Below are positions 10,024-18,666 of a stretch of 50,277 nucleotides of DNA, in pieces. The notes under the pieces are model-generated. The model was not told the DNA's origin. It made no database searches and worked only from the letters and a program-made list of their open reading frames with translations. Numbering within the stretch: the stretch's first letter is position 1; each line of letters starts with the position of its first letter. Position numbers and translations under genes: made by a program. This DNA comes from Proteobacteria bacterium UBA7415 (GTDB taxonomy: Bacteria; Pseudomonadota; Gammaproteobacteria; Arenicellales; Arenicellaceae). Location: positions 71,336 through 121,612 of the forward strand of contig DKML01000029.1 of NCBI GenBank assembly GCA_002470515.1. The letters run 5' to 3'.

Positions 10024-10833
10024 ATGTTTATGCGTATTAAGCAACCACGTTTCGAGCTTGAGATCACTGAGGAAGCCGCGTCAGCGTTCACTCGCTACCA
10101 GGACTGGTTTGCGGTTGATGGCGATCAAAATGCTGATACCAGCGCCGCTAGTGACGTCGTCTTGTCACTTCACCTAGACCCGCAAACACAACGGTTTTTC
10201 TTAAACTGGCAAAATTCTTCAGCCGCCTTAAAGTTGGATGTTCAGTGCGCATCGTTTGTTGAATCATTAAGTAGGGGTTTAGCCACTAAACAAGGACCTC
10301 TTAATCAAGCGTTAGGTAAGAAAACGCGTCGTATTTTTGACGCGACTGGAGGCTGGGGAAACGATTCCATGCTGTTTGCAAGTCAGGGTATGGTCGTGAC
10401 CACAGTCGAGCGAAATCCAATACTTGCCATGATGTTGCATCAAGCGATGTCCACTTTGCCCTTAATGTTCGAGGGCAGCTCATTTTCGAATAATACATTT
10501 CCTGAAATTCACTTTGGTTCAGCAGATCAGGTCTATAAACAGCTAAAAGAGGGATCCAATAGTGATACCGCTGATGTGTTTGACTGCGCTTACTTTGATC
10601 CAATGTTCCCTCCTAAGCGCAAAAAGAGCGCCAAGAGCAATAAACAGATGCAGTTTGCTCAAACATTGCTACAGGGTGACCCCGATGCAGCGGATATTGC
10701 GGCATCATTGCTGGAGCAGGGCGTTCGTCGTTTAGTGGTCAAGCGCCCAAGTTATGCGGCCGTACTTTTACCCAACGTAGAGCAAACCTTTAGCGCAAAA
10801 TTGGTAGACTATGATGTCTACCTAAATTTCTAA
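10024..10833 (+). CDS. rsmJ: 16S rRNA (guanine-1516-N2)-methyltransferase RsmJ
   Basis: 269 residues, similar to other RsmJ proteins (about 250). Class I SAM methyltransferase: the SAM loop is FDATGGWGNDSMLFAS (residues ~105-120), followed by TTVERNPILA with the acidic ribose-binding residue. The catalytic-type motif YFDPMFPPKRK and the C-terminal RRLVVKRPSYA are conserved in the family. It methylates G1516 of 16S rRNA in the small subunit. The stop lies 5 nt before the rsmE ATG, so the two rRNA methyltransferases are almost certainly co-transcribed. The start could also be the ATG two codons downstream (10030); no strong ribosome-binding site decides. Confidence 0.93.
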   Translation: MFMRIKQPRFELEITEEAASAFTRYQDWFAVDGDQNADTSAASDVVLSLHLDPQTQRFFLNWQNSSAALKLDVQCASFVESLSRGLATKQGPLNQALGKKTRRIFDATGGWGNDSMLFASQGMVVTTVERNPILAMMLHQAMSTLPLMFEGSSFSNNTFPEIHFGSADQVYKQLKEGSNSDTADVFDCAYFDPMFPPKRKKSAKSNKQMQFAQTLLQGDPDAADIAASLLEQGVRRLVVKRPSYAAVLLPNVEQTFSAKLVDYDVYLNF

Positions 10834-10838
10834 ATTCT

Positions 10839-11537
10839 ATGCCAAGCTTTTACAACCACCAACTCGATCTTGAGTCTCAGCACATATCTTTGAGTCCAGA
10901 GGAGTCTCAGCACGCGATAAAGGCTCGTCGTTTGAGGGTCGGAGACAGGGTCTCTGTGATTAATGGTCGCGGAATTACTGCATTATGCAGTTTAGAAACG
11001 CTTGATCGATCGGCGGCTTCGTTAATGGTTGAGTCTATTGACTTTACACATGCCCCTCCACTGAAGTTGAGCATCGCTAGTGCGTTACCCAAGGGGGATC
11101 GAATGCGCACTATGATCGATATGCTGGCGCAGCTCGGGACTAGTCGTTTTGTGCCTCTTCGTTGCGCTCATTCGGTGCAGAAGTGCAGCACGAGCATGCT
11201 CAGTAAGCTCCAACGTTATGCGCTTGAGGCCTGTAAGCAATCTAACAACCCTTGGTTAATGCATATAGATCAAGAGCACAGTGTTAGTGAATTACTTGAA
11301 ACCGCTGGAAAAGAAGAATCGGCATTAGCTTACGCAGATGGCATGGGTGGCTCACTTGCTGATCGTCAGTTTTCGAGTCACGATCTATGTGTAGCGATCG
11401 GACCAGAAGGAGGGTTCTCGCCGGATGAGGTAACGGCGTTTGCAATTGCACAAGCGCCTGCGATCAAACTTGGTTCAACCATATTAAGAACAGAAACAGC
11501 GGCAGTCGCGGTTGCTGCGCAATGGATTGCTCGGTAA
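10839..11537 (+). CDS. rsmE: 16S rRNA (uracil-1498-N3)-methyltransferase RsmE
   Basis: 232 residues, typical for RsmE (about 243). An N-terminal PUA-like RNA-binding domain (HAIKARRLRVGD, residues ~25-36) is followed by a SPOUT methyltransferase domain with the trefoil-knot motifs AIGPEGGFSPDEV and LGSTILRTETAAV near the C terminus. It methylates U1498 of 16S rRNA. It sits 5 nt after rsmJ, forming a two-gene rRNA-modification operon. In many gammaproteobacteria rsmE is next to gshB; that partner is absent here. Confidence 0.95.
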   Translation: MPSFYNHQLDLESQHISLSPEESQHAIKARRLRVGDRVSVINGRGITALCSLETLDRSAASLMVESIDFTHAPPLKLSIASALPKGDRMRTMIDMLAQLGTSRFVPLRCAHSVQKCSTSMLSKLQRYALEACKQSNNPWLMHIDQEHSVSELLETAGKEESALAYADGMGGSLADRQFSSHDLCVAIGPEGGFSPDEVTAFAIAQAPAIKLGSTILRTETAAVAVAAQWIAR

Positions 11538-11709
11538 CACAGGAATTGCTCTATTATTAAAATACTCTCTTGAGGCAACATCAGATCAAGGCGATTTGTG
11601 ATAGCCACACTACAAAATTAACAAGTTGTGCAAGAACTCTAGCCCTGATAGGGTCTTAAATAACGACCTATACAAATCTTGGCTCTGAGGAGCTCAGTGC
11701 AGAACTGTT

Positions 11710-12228
11710 TTGAATTCATACACATCACTAATAAAGTCTAATCTGGATACACTTAACGAAGGCCTGAGCTTCCTTGATTCGCTAAGCCCTGCGCAATATA
11801 CGGCGTCGCATCAACCTGCGTTTTTGGGCACTATAGGTGCGCATTATCGACATTTTCTTGAGCATTATCGTTGCTTTCTTGCGCAGCTGGAGCAACAAGA
11901 ACTGTGCTTTGATGCACGTGAGCGTGAATCTGAACTTGAGAACGATTTAGAATACGCTAAACAGACAGTGCAAGGAATTGCCACGTCATTGTCGTTACTA
12001 AAGAGCACTACCTTGGACGAAGAGGTAACAGTAAAAGACCAGCAAACAAGCCAACCCGTAAAAAGTTCTGTGGCACGCGAGTTATTGTTTTTGCAGGCGC
12101 ATACGGTACATCACTATGCACTGATCGCCGCAATGGCACGCTTATTGGGGTTAGAAACGAGTCCGGATTTTGGTGTTGCGATCGCTACCAAAACGTTTAA
12201 TCAGAAAAGCAATTTGGCTGCTGGGTAA
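11710..12228 (+). CDS. DinB/YfiT-like putative metalloenzyme
   Basis: 172 residues predicted to form a four-helix bundle like DinB/YfiT proteins. Candidate metal ligands are His45, His48 or His52 in the segment GAHYRHFLEHY and His131, His134, His135 in HTVHHYALI, the usual spacing of the DinB His triad. The function is unknown; family members include bacillithiol and mycothiol transferases. There is no in-frame ATG before residue ~140, so translation probably starts at TTG 11710, with TGAGGAG at 11686-11692 unusually far (17 nt) upstream. The gene ends 6 nt before the NRDE gene and heads the aminolipid-like operon; its link to that pathway is inferred only from position. Confidence 0.7.
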   Translation: MNSYTSLIKSNLDTLNEGLSFLDSLSPAQYTASHQPAFLGTIGAHYRHFLEHYRCFLAQLEQQELCFDARERESELENDLEYAKQTVQGIATSLSLLKSTTLDEEVTVKDQQTSQPVKSSVARELLFLQAHTVHHYALIAAMARLLGLETSPDFGVAIATKTFNQKSNLAAG

Positions 12229-12234
12229 CGCGTC

Positions 12235-13002
12235 GTGTGCACTTTAACTTGGTTTACGCACGACGAAGGCTATGAGCTTTTTTTTAATCGCGACGAAAGT
12301 GTGTTGAGAAAGCGAGCGCTCCTGCCCAATATTTCAGAACAAGAGGGTGTTAGTTATATCGCTCCGACAGACGCGGACGAGGGTGGTACATGGATAGCTA
12401 CAAATCAGAAGGGTTATACGATTTGTTTACTTAATCACTATCAGTTTGAACAAATTAAAACCTATAAAGATTGGATTTCGCGTGGAAAGTTAGTTCGGGA
12501 CTTTGCGGATACGGATTCTTTAGCGCAGGCGCAAGCGCGATTTTACGCAATGGATCTACATGACTACCGCGCGTTCAGAATGTTTATTATTGGGCCAGCA
12601 GGAGGTAATCGATTAATGGTCTGGGATGGGCATGCGCAACGTGTGGAGTTAGATGTAGCTCAACCAAAATCATCGTCTTCGGTTGACGCACAACACGTTA
12701 AGGCGTTGCGCAAAACAAATTTTCAAGACCTGCAGTTACCATCGTCATCAAACACTAATGACTTTATTAAATTTCACAGAAGTCATTTTCCAAGAGCATC
12801 AAAAGAATCCGTATGTATGCATAGAGCCGAGGCTCAAACGGTTAGTTTGAGTCATGTCAGTGTTTGTCGAAATAAAACATCTTTTGCATACATGGATGGA
12901 CCACCTTGCCAAAGCGAATTTGGCGAAGCGGTCTCGCTTAAAATTGTTGGTGATGTCGCGCCTATAACTAATGTCGCCATGGTACCTGAAACACATTCTT
13001 AA
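12235..13002 (+). CDS. NRDE family (TANGO2-like) protein
   Basis: 255 residues beginning Met-Cys-Thr, with the family signature NRDE at about residues 18-21 (ELFFNRDES) and GGTWIATN further on. The start is GTG at 12235; this puts Cys at position 2, the conserved position expected to become an N-terminal nucleophile in this NTN-hydrolase-like fold. Eukaryotic TANGO2 affects lipid and haem handling; bacterial members are poorly characterised. It is packed between the DinB-like gene (6 nt gap) and the ATP-grasp gene (25 nt gap). Presence beside lipid acyltransferase genes fits a lipid-linked hydrolase or amidase, but that is inference. Confidence 0.82.
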   Translation: MCTLTWFTHDEGYELFFNRDESVLRKRALLPNISEQEGVSYIAPTDADEGGTWIATNQKGYTICLLNHYQFEQIKTYKDWISRGKLVRDFADTDSLAQAQARFYAMDLHDYRAFRMFIIGPAGGNRLMVWDGHAQRVELDVAQPKSSSSVDAQHVKALRKTNFQDLQLPSSSNTNDFIKFHRSHFPRASKESVCMHRAEAQTVSLSHVSVCRNKTSFAYMDGPPCQSEFGEAVSLKIVGDVAPITNVAMVPETHS

Positions 13003-13027
13003 GCACTAATCAGACTTTGCTCGGTTT

Positions 13028-14122
13028 ATGACACTATATTTTCACACCCGCTGGTACCAACTGCTCCGCTCAAAATGGCGTCGAGCCGTCCGATGGGAGT
13101 TTTGGCCGATGTGGATCTTTTATCTTCCGATAGTCGTATGGATAATCTGTTTGACCTTGCGATATCGAGCGCTCACATTTTTGTCTGTCAATCCTAGTTT
13201 TCCAATGAGCGGCCTTTTCGGAGAGAGAAAAGCGGAGTCGCTTTATCATTTGCAAGGAATGGATGAGCAAGCTCGTTTCGAGCTTATAACAGCCAGCACG
13301 ATAGAAAATCGAATCGACACGGCGGTGCGGGCAATGCAAGCAATGGCGCTTGTATTCCCTGTGGTGCTAAAGCCCGATGCCGGACAGCGTGGCTCGGATG
13401 TTGCAGTGATTCGAGGTGCACGCGAGCTTAGTGATTATTTAGTACGCGTGTCAGGTACGGTTTTACTTCAAGAGCATGTTGAGGGGGAAGAGTTTGGGGT
13501 CTTTTACATGCGCGACCCGGATGTCGAACAGGGGTATGTGTTTTCGATCACCGAGAAGACTTTCCCTACGGTGATTGGAGACGGGCATTCAAATATCGAA
13601 TCGTTATTGATGAAGAACCCTCGTACCCACTATCTGGCTGCTTATTTGCTAGATCTGCATGCTGAAAAGTTGGAGTTTGTTCTCAAAGATGGCGAAAAGT
13701 TTAAGGCGGTCGAAATTGGGTCACATTGCCGCGGGTCTGTCTTCCTAGACGCAAATGATCTAATCACACCTGATTTAGAGGCTGCGATGAATCGAATTAG
13801 CGGTAGCATTCCTGGTTTTTTCTTCGGACGATACGATATAAGAGTGCCCGACAAGCTATCTCTCAAGGCTGGGCAGGGCATTAAGGTGCTTGAGGTTAAT
13901 GGCGTTACTTCTGAATCCACCAATATGTATGACCCGTCTTATTCCATTTTTAATGCCTATAAGATTATGTTCGCACAATGGTCAATGGCGTTTAAGATAG
14001 GCAAAGCTAATATTAAAGGGGGCGCACAACGTATAACCTTCTTTGGCTTTTTAAAGTACCTTATTAGTTATTCGAGTAACATTAAGTCTAATAATGATAT
14101 GACTATAGATAAAAAGGCTTGA
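13028..14122 (+). CDS. Membrane-anchored ATP-grasp ligase of unknown substrate
   Basis: 364 residues. An N-terminal basic/aromatic stretch and one membrane helix (about 24-44, WEFWPMWIFYLPIVVWII) precede an ATP-grasp domain. Visible ATP-grasp features are FPVVLKPDAGQRGSDV (ATP-binding Lys115), QEHVEGEEFGVFY (149-160), SITEKTFP (173-180), GRYDIRV (Asp270) and the metal-site strand VLEVNGVTSEST (Glu289, Asn291). ATP-grasp enzymes activate a carboxylate as acyl phosphate and join it to an amine or similar nucleophile. The stop is just before an OlsB-like acyltransferase gene. A role joining an amino acid or similar group to an aminolipid head group is possible but unproved. I recognise the architecture, not a named family. 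Confidence 0.8.
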   Translation: MTLYFHTRWYQLLRSKWRRAVRWEFWPMWIFYLPIVVWIICLTLRYRALTFLSVNPSFPMSGLFGERKAESLYHLQGMDEQARFELITASTIENRIDTAVRAMQAMALVFPVVLKPDAGQRGSDVAVIRGARELSDYLVRVSGTVLLQEHVEGEEFGVFYMRDPDVEQGYVFSITEKTFPTVIGDGHSNIESLLMKNPRTHYLAAYLLDLHAEKLEFVLKDGEKFKAVEIGSHCRGSVFLDANDLITPDLEAAMNRISGSIPGFFFGRYDIRVPDKLSLKAGQGIKVLEVNGVTSESTNMYDPSYSIFNAYKIMFAQWSMAFKIGKANIKGGAQRITFFGFLKYLISYSSNIKSNNDMTIDKKA

Positions 14123-14129
14123 GGTGATT

Positions 14130-14939
14130 ATGGCGATTCCTCCGAAGCTGTTTCAGCAAATGTCTACACTTGTCGCGAATAGTTTGAACGCTGGTCACTA
14201 TGGAGTGCGTCTCGCACAAGACCAGCAAGAGGTTCAAGCGGCGCAGCACTTACGTTACGAAGTGTTGTTCAAGGAGAGTGGTGGTAGTGCAAATCCCGAA
14301 ATGCTCAACAGTGAGCTAGAAGAAGACGAATGGGACGCGATTGCTTACCACGTTGTTGTGGTCGATAAAAAGCAGGCAGATAAAGTCGTGGGCACCATAC
14401 GTTTAGTAAGCAGTACTCAATTAGATGAAAGTCAGCCGTTCTATACCGAGCACGCGTTTAACTTAGATGCTGTGCGAGCCAAGTACCCAAAGTCGTTGGA
14501 GTTGAGTCGAGCATGTGTTTCGCCAGAAGGGCGTGGCGGCGCTATTTTGATGTTGCTGTGGAAATTCACTATGCAGTTTATAGAACAAAACGCCTATCAA
14601 GTGTTATTTGGCTGTGCCTCCTTTAAAGGACAAGACTATAGCCAGCACCAAGACATACTCGCGTATCTTTATGAACACCACCTGGCTTCGCCAGAACTTA
14701 TGCCTGTTGTTAAAGATAATGTGAATAGCGTTTCGATTAAAAGAGTAGTAAGAGAGCGAGATGAGTCACAAAGCACCGGTAAGGTACCTACCCTGCTTAA
14801 GGGTTATTTGAAAGTAGGAGCGCGCGTTTCAGACCGCGCAGTGATTGATCCTGTATTTAATACAACCTTTGTCGCAATTTACGTGATTACGGCGGATATG
14901 TTTTCCAGTAACCACAGCTTAGTTAAGCATTCGTTTTAG
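14130..14939 (+). CDS. OlsB-like N-acyltransferase (ornithine lipid type, GNAT fold)
   Basis: About 269 residues. The motifs follow the OlsB/acyl-homoserine-lactone-synthase-like GNAT group: AAQHLRYEVLFKESGG, VVGTIRLV, LELSRACVSPEGRGG, VLFGCASFKGQDYS and LAYLYEHHLASPEL. OlsB transfers a 3-hydroxyacyl chain from acyl carrier protein to the alpha-amino group of ornithine, giving lyso-ornithine lipid. The next gene is the expected O-acyltransferase partner. Start: GTG at 14124 is in frame, but GAGG at 14121-14124 is placed correctly for the ATG at 14130. Whether the head group is ornithine or another amino acid (glycine, lysine, glutamine variants are known) cannot be read from sequence. Confidence 0.82.
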   Translation: MAIPPKLFQQMSTLVANSLNAGHYGVRLAQDQQEVQAAQHLRYEVLFKESGGSANPEMLNSELEEDEWDAIAYHVVVVDKKQADKVVGTIRLVSSTQLDESQPFYTEHAFNLDAVRAKYPKSLELSRACVSPEGRGGAILMLLWKFTMQFIEQNAYQVLFGCASFKGQDYSQHQDILAYLYEHHLASPELMPVVKDNVNSVSIKRVVRERDESQSTGKVPTLLKGYLKVGARVSDRAVIDPVFNTTFVAIYVITADMFSSNHSLVKHSF

Positions 14940-14942
14940 ATC

Positions 14943-15722
14943 ATGATGAGTCGCAATTATTTGCTAGTGCCAATTCGCGTGCTGGCACTCGTGATATGGG
15001 TGGTCAGCATGCCTTTAGTTTTTATGCTGTGTAGTTTATTCCGTGTGCCAAGGCACACAGAATTACCGCATGTATTTCATGCGGGTATGCGAGCAATTTT
15101 TGGTATACGGGTGCAAAAATTGGGAAACGCCACAGAAACACAACCAGCCCTATATGTGAGTAATCACATTTCTTATTTGGACGTCATTGTGCTTGGGGGG
15201 TTGAAAGCGTTTTTCATTGCCAAGTCTGAGGTCGCCAATTGGCCGGTGTTTGGTCAGCTTGCACGATTTCAAAACACACTTTTTTTTGAGCGCAGTGCAG
15301 GCAAGGCACGGCATCAATTAAATGCAATGCAAAACCATCTTAAACTAGGCAAACGACTAACGCTTTTTCCTGAAGGCACAAGCACCAATGGAACCCACGT
15401 GGTGCCATTTAAGTCGAGTCTATTTGAAGCCGCCAACCTAGGAGATGATTATCCTAGAGTTGCCATTCAGCCAATCACAATTGCTTATACACATCATAAT
15501 GACCTAGCAATGAATCAAGCTCAACGAGACCATTATGCGTGGTACGCGACGATGCCTTTTGGCGCTCATTTTGCAAAACTATTTTCTTTAAAGAAAGTTG
15601 ACGTAAAAGTGGTGTTCCATCCGGTCTGTTACTTAGACGAGTTTGAATCAAGAAAGGAGTGCGCGGAGCATTGTTATAAATTGGTCGCCGATACGCTAGA
15701 TGAATTAATGGCGGCGGCATGA
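14943..15722 (+). CDS. PlsC/OlsA-like 1-acyl-sn-glycerol-3-phosphate or lyso-aminolipid acyltransferase
   Basis: 259 residues. An N-terminal membrane helix (VLALVIWVVSMPLVFMLC) is followed by the acyltransferase motif NHISYLDV (HxxxxD), ARFQNTLFFER, FPEGTSTNG and AIQPITIAY, the four PlsC family blocks. OlsA-type enzymes O-acylate lyso-ornithine lipid. Since the ATG is 3 nt after the OlsB-like stop, it most likely completes the same lipid. A general phosphatidic acid role cannot be excluded. A second in-frame ATG lies one codon downstream (14946). Confidence 0.88.
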   Translation: MMSRNYLLVPIRVLALVIWVVSMPLVFMLCSLFRVPRHTELPHVFHAGMRAIFGIRVQKLGNATETQPALYVSNHISYLDVIVLGGLKAFFIAKSEVANWPVFGQLARFQNTLFFERSAGKARHQLNAMQNHLKLGKRLTLFPEGTSTNGTHVVPFKSSLFEAANLGDDYPRVAIQPITIAYTHHNDLAMNQAQRDHYAWYATMPFGAHFAKLFSLKKVDVKVVFHPVCYLDEFESRKECAEHCYKLVADTLDELMAAA

Positions 15723-15834
15723 TCACTGCCTAGCAACTATTACTCGCTGCGCAGTTTGTATTACCGGTAGATCACAAAGCTGCGCAAGGTGATCTAGTCC
15801 AGTCGATTCAATTGATACTTGTCTTCGTTAGCTA

Positions 15835-15849
15835 CAAGAAACTTTCTTG
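15835..15849. promoter_or_regulatory. Perfect palindrome upstream of the YHS gene
   Basis: CAAGAAACTTTCTTG is a 7-bp inverted repeat around one base, 47 bases before the YHS gene start. It resembles a dimeric regulator site, but I cannot assign a regulator. The short spacing to the gene suits a repressor. Confidence 0.35.
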
Positions 15850-15896
15850 TGTAGGCCACCCATGATTAGCACGTTAATCTATTTGTTTTCAACCTT

Positions 15897-16343
15897 ATGA
15901 AAAAATCATTAGTAAGTCTTTTATTCGCATCCGTCGTATATTCAAACACCGTACTCGCGGTTGACCCTGTGTACACTGGTTTCTTTTCTGACACAGCCAT
16001 TAAGGGTTACGACACGGTCGCCTATTTCACCGAGAATGCTCCACGCGAGGGTGTTGAAGCCTATTCGTATGAATACAAGGGCGCTACTTGGTTGTTCGTG
16101 AGCGCTGAGCATAGACAGCTTTTTATTGAGAACCCTGATAAGTACGCGCCACAGTACGGCGGTTATTGTGCTTACGCCGTTGCCAAAAATGCGACAGCAT
16201 CGATTCAACCAGACCTATTTACAGTGTTGAAGGGCAAACTCTATCTCAATAACAGCCCGTCAATTAACCAAAAGTGGAACGCGAATAAAGCCGCATATAT
16301 TCAATCGGCGGATCAGAACTGGCCGTTACTACTTACCCAATAG
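15897..16343 (+). CDS. Exported YHS domain protein
   Basis: 148 residues with a signal peptide (MKKSLVSLLFAS start, cleavage near VLA-V). The mature part is the common single YHS domain: AIKGYDTVAYF, the aromatic-rich YKGATWLFVS, and YGGYCAYAVAKNATA with a conserved Cys. YHS domains are thought to bind metal or haem-like cofactors; the secreted bacterial forms are uncharacterised. A short upstream frame (15861-15899) overlaps the ATG as ATGA, probably by chance. The stop codon lies within a 12-bp palindrome TAGTGGCCACTA. Confidence 0.85.
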   Translation: MKKSLVSLLFASVVYSNTVLAVDPVYTGFFSDTAIKGYDTVAYFTENAPREGVEAYSYEYKGATWLFVSAEHRQLFIENPDKYAPQYGGYCAYAVAKNATASIQPDLFTVLKGKLYLNNSPSINQKWNANKAAYIQSADQNWPLLLTQ

Positions 16344-16404
16344 TGGCCACTAGATTGCTTAGACTAGATACACTCAATAAACCCAATAAGATCACATATA
16401 GCCA

Positions 16405-16851
16405 ATGAATTCTAAAAATGACAAACCTATCCCGAGCGGCATTGCAGGAATAGTAGGGCCTAGTCTCTTGGGTGTGTTGAGCGCATGCTTTGCGTTTTTG
16501 TTTTATGGCGGGTGGGGCTATTGGGTGAATTTGGGCTATGGCCACGAAATGGCGCTTAAGGTTTTTATGGCTCAAGGCAGTTATAGCTTTATTCTTACGC
16601 TAATAATGGCGGTGCTTATTGAAGGTCTCTATCGACTTTTCACCCATCGAGGATCGCGTGAACAATGGTCGCGATCGCGTGTAGATTGGAGCACTATTCT
16701 AAGCAGTTGTTTTGTTGTCTTTTCGGGGTCGTGGTTGGTTAACGTGTTCGCAGGAACTCCAGAAATATTCAAGACTGTTTTGTTGGGCTATATGTTTGGG
16801 GGGCTGTACACCTACGTCTATGTCCTGGGTTTATCTCGACGCAAGCCATAG
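16405..16851 (+). CDS. Small four-helix integral membrane protein, unknown function
   Basis: 148 residues with four hydrophobic segments at roughly 20-37, 52-70, 95-113 and 122-139. The second loop is basic (HRGSREQWSRSR), suggesting a cytoplasmic side by the positive-inside rule. I do not recognise a domain. It lies between the YHS and rof genes on the same strand with gaps of 61 and 35 nt and may be co-transcribed with them. There is no strong ribosome-binding site before the ATG. Confidence 0.65.
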   Translation: MNSKNDKPIPSGIAGIVGPSLLGVLSACFAFLFYGGWGYWVNLGYGHEMALKVFMAQGSYSFILTLIMAVLIEGLYRLFTHRGSREQWSRSRVDWSTILSSCFVVFSGSWLVNVFAGTPEIFKTVLLGYMFGGLYTYVYVLGLSRRKP

Positions 16852-16886
16852 CGCCAAATTACAAATAAAACCTCAGAAGGCAACCA

Positions 16887-17180
16887 ATGATGCCAGTCCA
16901 GCCACTAAGTTGTGATCTACATGACTACATTGAGATAGCGTGCCTGTATAGCTATGCGCTAAAGCTAACACTAACGGATAGCACCGTTATTAATGCTGTT
17001 GCGATTGATACTAAAACGAGTAACAAGCAGGAGTTTATCGTAGTCAAAGATGTAAAAGTGGAAAGCGGAAAGCCAGAGTGGACAGATAATGAACACTCTC
17101 TGGTCGAAATTCCGCTGAAAAGCCTAGATAAAATTGAAGCCTTGAGTCTTAACGCGAAATTTGGAGTTATTAAGTTTTAG
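16887..17180 (+). CDS. rof: Rof-like Rho-binding antiterminator
   Basis: 97 residues, close to E. coli Rof (about 85). The N-terminal PLSCDLHDYIEIACLY corresponds to the Rof block CDDYDNLELAC, and the later LKLTLTDSTVINAVAIDT and FIVV blocks also fit the small beta-barrel fold. Rof binds Rho transcription termination factor and blocks its function. The acidic Asp/Glu positions used to contact Rho are kept in the first block. A seven-residue-longer middle section than in E. coli is present (SGKPEWTDNEH). The gene converges on the antiporter gene with only 7 bases between stops. Confidence 0.75.
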   Translation: MMPVQPLSCDLHDYIEIACLYSYALKLTLTDSTVINAVAIDTKTSNKQEFIVVKDVKVESGKPEWTDNEHSLVEIPLKSLDKIEALSLNAKFGVIKF

Positions 17181-17187
17181 CGATTTC

Positions 17188-18486
17188 TCAATGTTCATCT
17201 TTTAATATTTCACTACTTTTACTATCTCCGTTGTTAATCGGTTTGCCAAACTTTGTCTTCCACCAGCGAATTGTTAATGGAACCGAGATATTTAACAAAA
17301 AGCACGCGATCATAAGCGTATAAAACGACTCGGTCGTGAGCACTTGATTTTGCACGTAGGCGATTTCCATTACGACGAATGCTAGCTCTGCACGTCCCAA
17401 CATCCCGAAACCAATCATCCAACTCTCTGGCCACTCAAAACCACCCGTAAATCGAGCCGCCAATGACGCCGACAAAATTTGTCCTACGAAGATCCCAGCG
17501 AACAGCATTAGTGATTGCGGAAGAACGGATATAAACAATTCAGAGTCAAACACCAACTTGCTGCCCAGGGCTACAAAAAACACAGGTCCTAACCAAGAGT
17601 AGGCGGCACTATCGACAATCATTCTTGTTTGTTCAAATATGCCTCGTTCCGACTCATCCAAATTATCGGGAGCGTGATCAAAATATTCTTGGCTGATGAT
17701 AAGCCCAGCCATGTAGGCACCAACGGCGGGATGAAATCCAAAGTAGTGTGCCAATAAACCAACCAAGACCGCAATTAACAGCATCATCAATACAACGTTT
17801 TCGCTTTTGCCCATAATCAAAAGACGTTGAAGACTGAAGTTGCCGATAAAAGGAATATTCTTAGCCCAGCCGGTACTGGTTGGAAACACTAATGCGCCTA
17901 GCAGTGTTACTACAACAAAAAAAGCGATGGTCTTGGCTACGATTGTTAATAGTCCAACGGCGCTCAGTGTTGCGTCTCCTGTCGCGATCGGTACCAGAGC
18001 GGCTACAAGGGCGAGTGAGGCGATATCGTCAAGCACGGCCGACGTCATAATGCCCGTGGCAGCCGGAGAGCGACTCAGGCCCTCTGTTTTGAGCGAAACC
18101 ATAGTTAACGAAACGGCGGTAGCCATCATGGCTAGACCACACATAAGCGCGATCTTGGGGTCAGCCCAAAAGCTGTAAGCCAGTGTGTAGGCGATTAGGA
18201 AAGGAGCGAGTGCGCCAAAGAAGGCTATTCCCCAACTGCGTTTTATGCCTTTGAGGAAAATATGGGTTTCTTCCTCGAACCCCAGCGAAAACATAATGAT
18301 GATTATGCCCAGTTCAGCTAGGTCGACTATAAAGATGGGCAGCTCTGTGGGTAGCAAGCCGATATTGGTTAGCAACGCACCAAAAAACAGATACCACAAT
18401 ACCGGCGTAAGCCGTGTTTTTGTCGCCATGACTGAAGCAGCAAATACGCTGATCCAAATAATCGCTAGAATCTCAATGTCATGCAT
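17188..18486 (-). CDS. CPA2-family sodium/cation:proton antiporter without RCK domain
   Basis: About 432 residues, nearly all membrane: roughly 11-13 helices with the Na+/H+ exchanger features MFSLGFEEE, SAVLDDIASLALV (ion-binding Asp pair in the unwound helix) and FHPAVGAYMAGLII. It ends shortly after the last helix with a hydrophilic tail and has no TrkA/RCK regulatory domain, unlike the antiporter at 4489. It would exchange Na+ or K+ for H+ at the inner membrane. Start: ATG 18486 begins the natural N terminus MHDIEILAII; an in-frame ATG at 18519 would add 11 polar residues. Ribosome-binding sites are weak for both. Confidence 0.85.
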   Translation of the reverse strand: MHDIEILAIIWISVFAASVMATKTRLTPVLWYLFFGALLTNIGLLPTELPIFIVDLAELGIIIIMFSLGFEEETHIFLKGIKRSWGIAFFGALAPFLIAYTLAYSFWADPKIALMCGLAMMATAVSLTMVSLKTEGLSRSPAATGIMTSAVLDDIASLALVAALVPIATGDATLSAVGLLTIVAKTIAFFVVVTLLGALVFPTSTGWAKNIPFIGNFSLQRLLIMGKSENVVLMMLLIAVLVGLLAHYFGFHPAVGAYMAGLIISQEYFDHAPDNLDESERGIFEQTRMIVDSAAYSWLGPVFFVALGSKLVFDSELFISVLPQSLMLFAGIFVGQILSASLAARFTGGFEWPESWMIGFGMLGRAELAFVVMEIAYVQNQVLTTESFYTLMIACFLLNISVPLTIRWWKTKFGKPINNGDSKSSEILKDEH

Positions 18487-18609
18487 GCTTTTTCCAATGC
18501 TCCGTTGTCGAACTACCATGCTAGCCTAATTTCTTCGTCCATGCATCACGGACAATCGTGAGCGAGAGGTTTAGCTAATCGCCTGTTAACTCCCTTTATT
18601 GCTAATGGC

Positions 18610-18636
18610 TTAGTTGTTAGGGATTAGTTGCTAGGG
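18610..18636. repeat. Short direct repeat, two 13-14-bp units
   Basis: TTAGTTGTTAGGGA is followed at once by TTAGTTGCTAGGG with one mismatch, in the gap between the divergently placed antiporter gene and the terminator of the TonB receptor gene. It could be a slippage product; no function is apparent. Confidence 0.5.
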
Positions 18637-18666
18637 CTTAATTCTGCTAATTAGTTTCATAAGGGA

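Noticed and set aside
15043..15058. GTGTGCC-AA-GGCACAC inverted repeat
   Set aside because: It lies inside the PlsC-like coding sequence and encodes ordinary residues; no reason to call it an operator.
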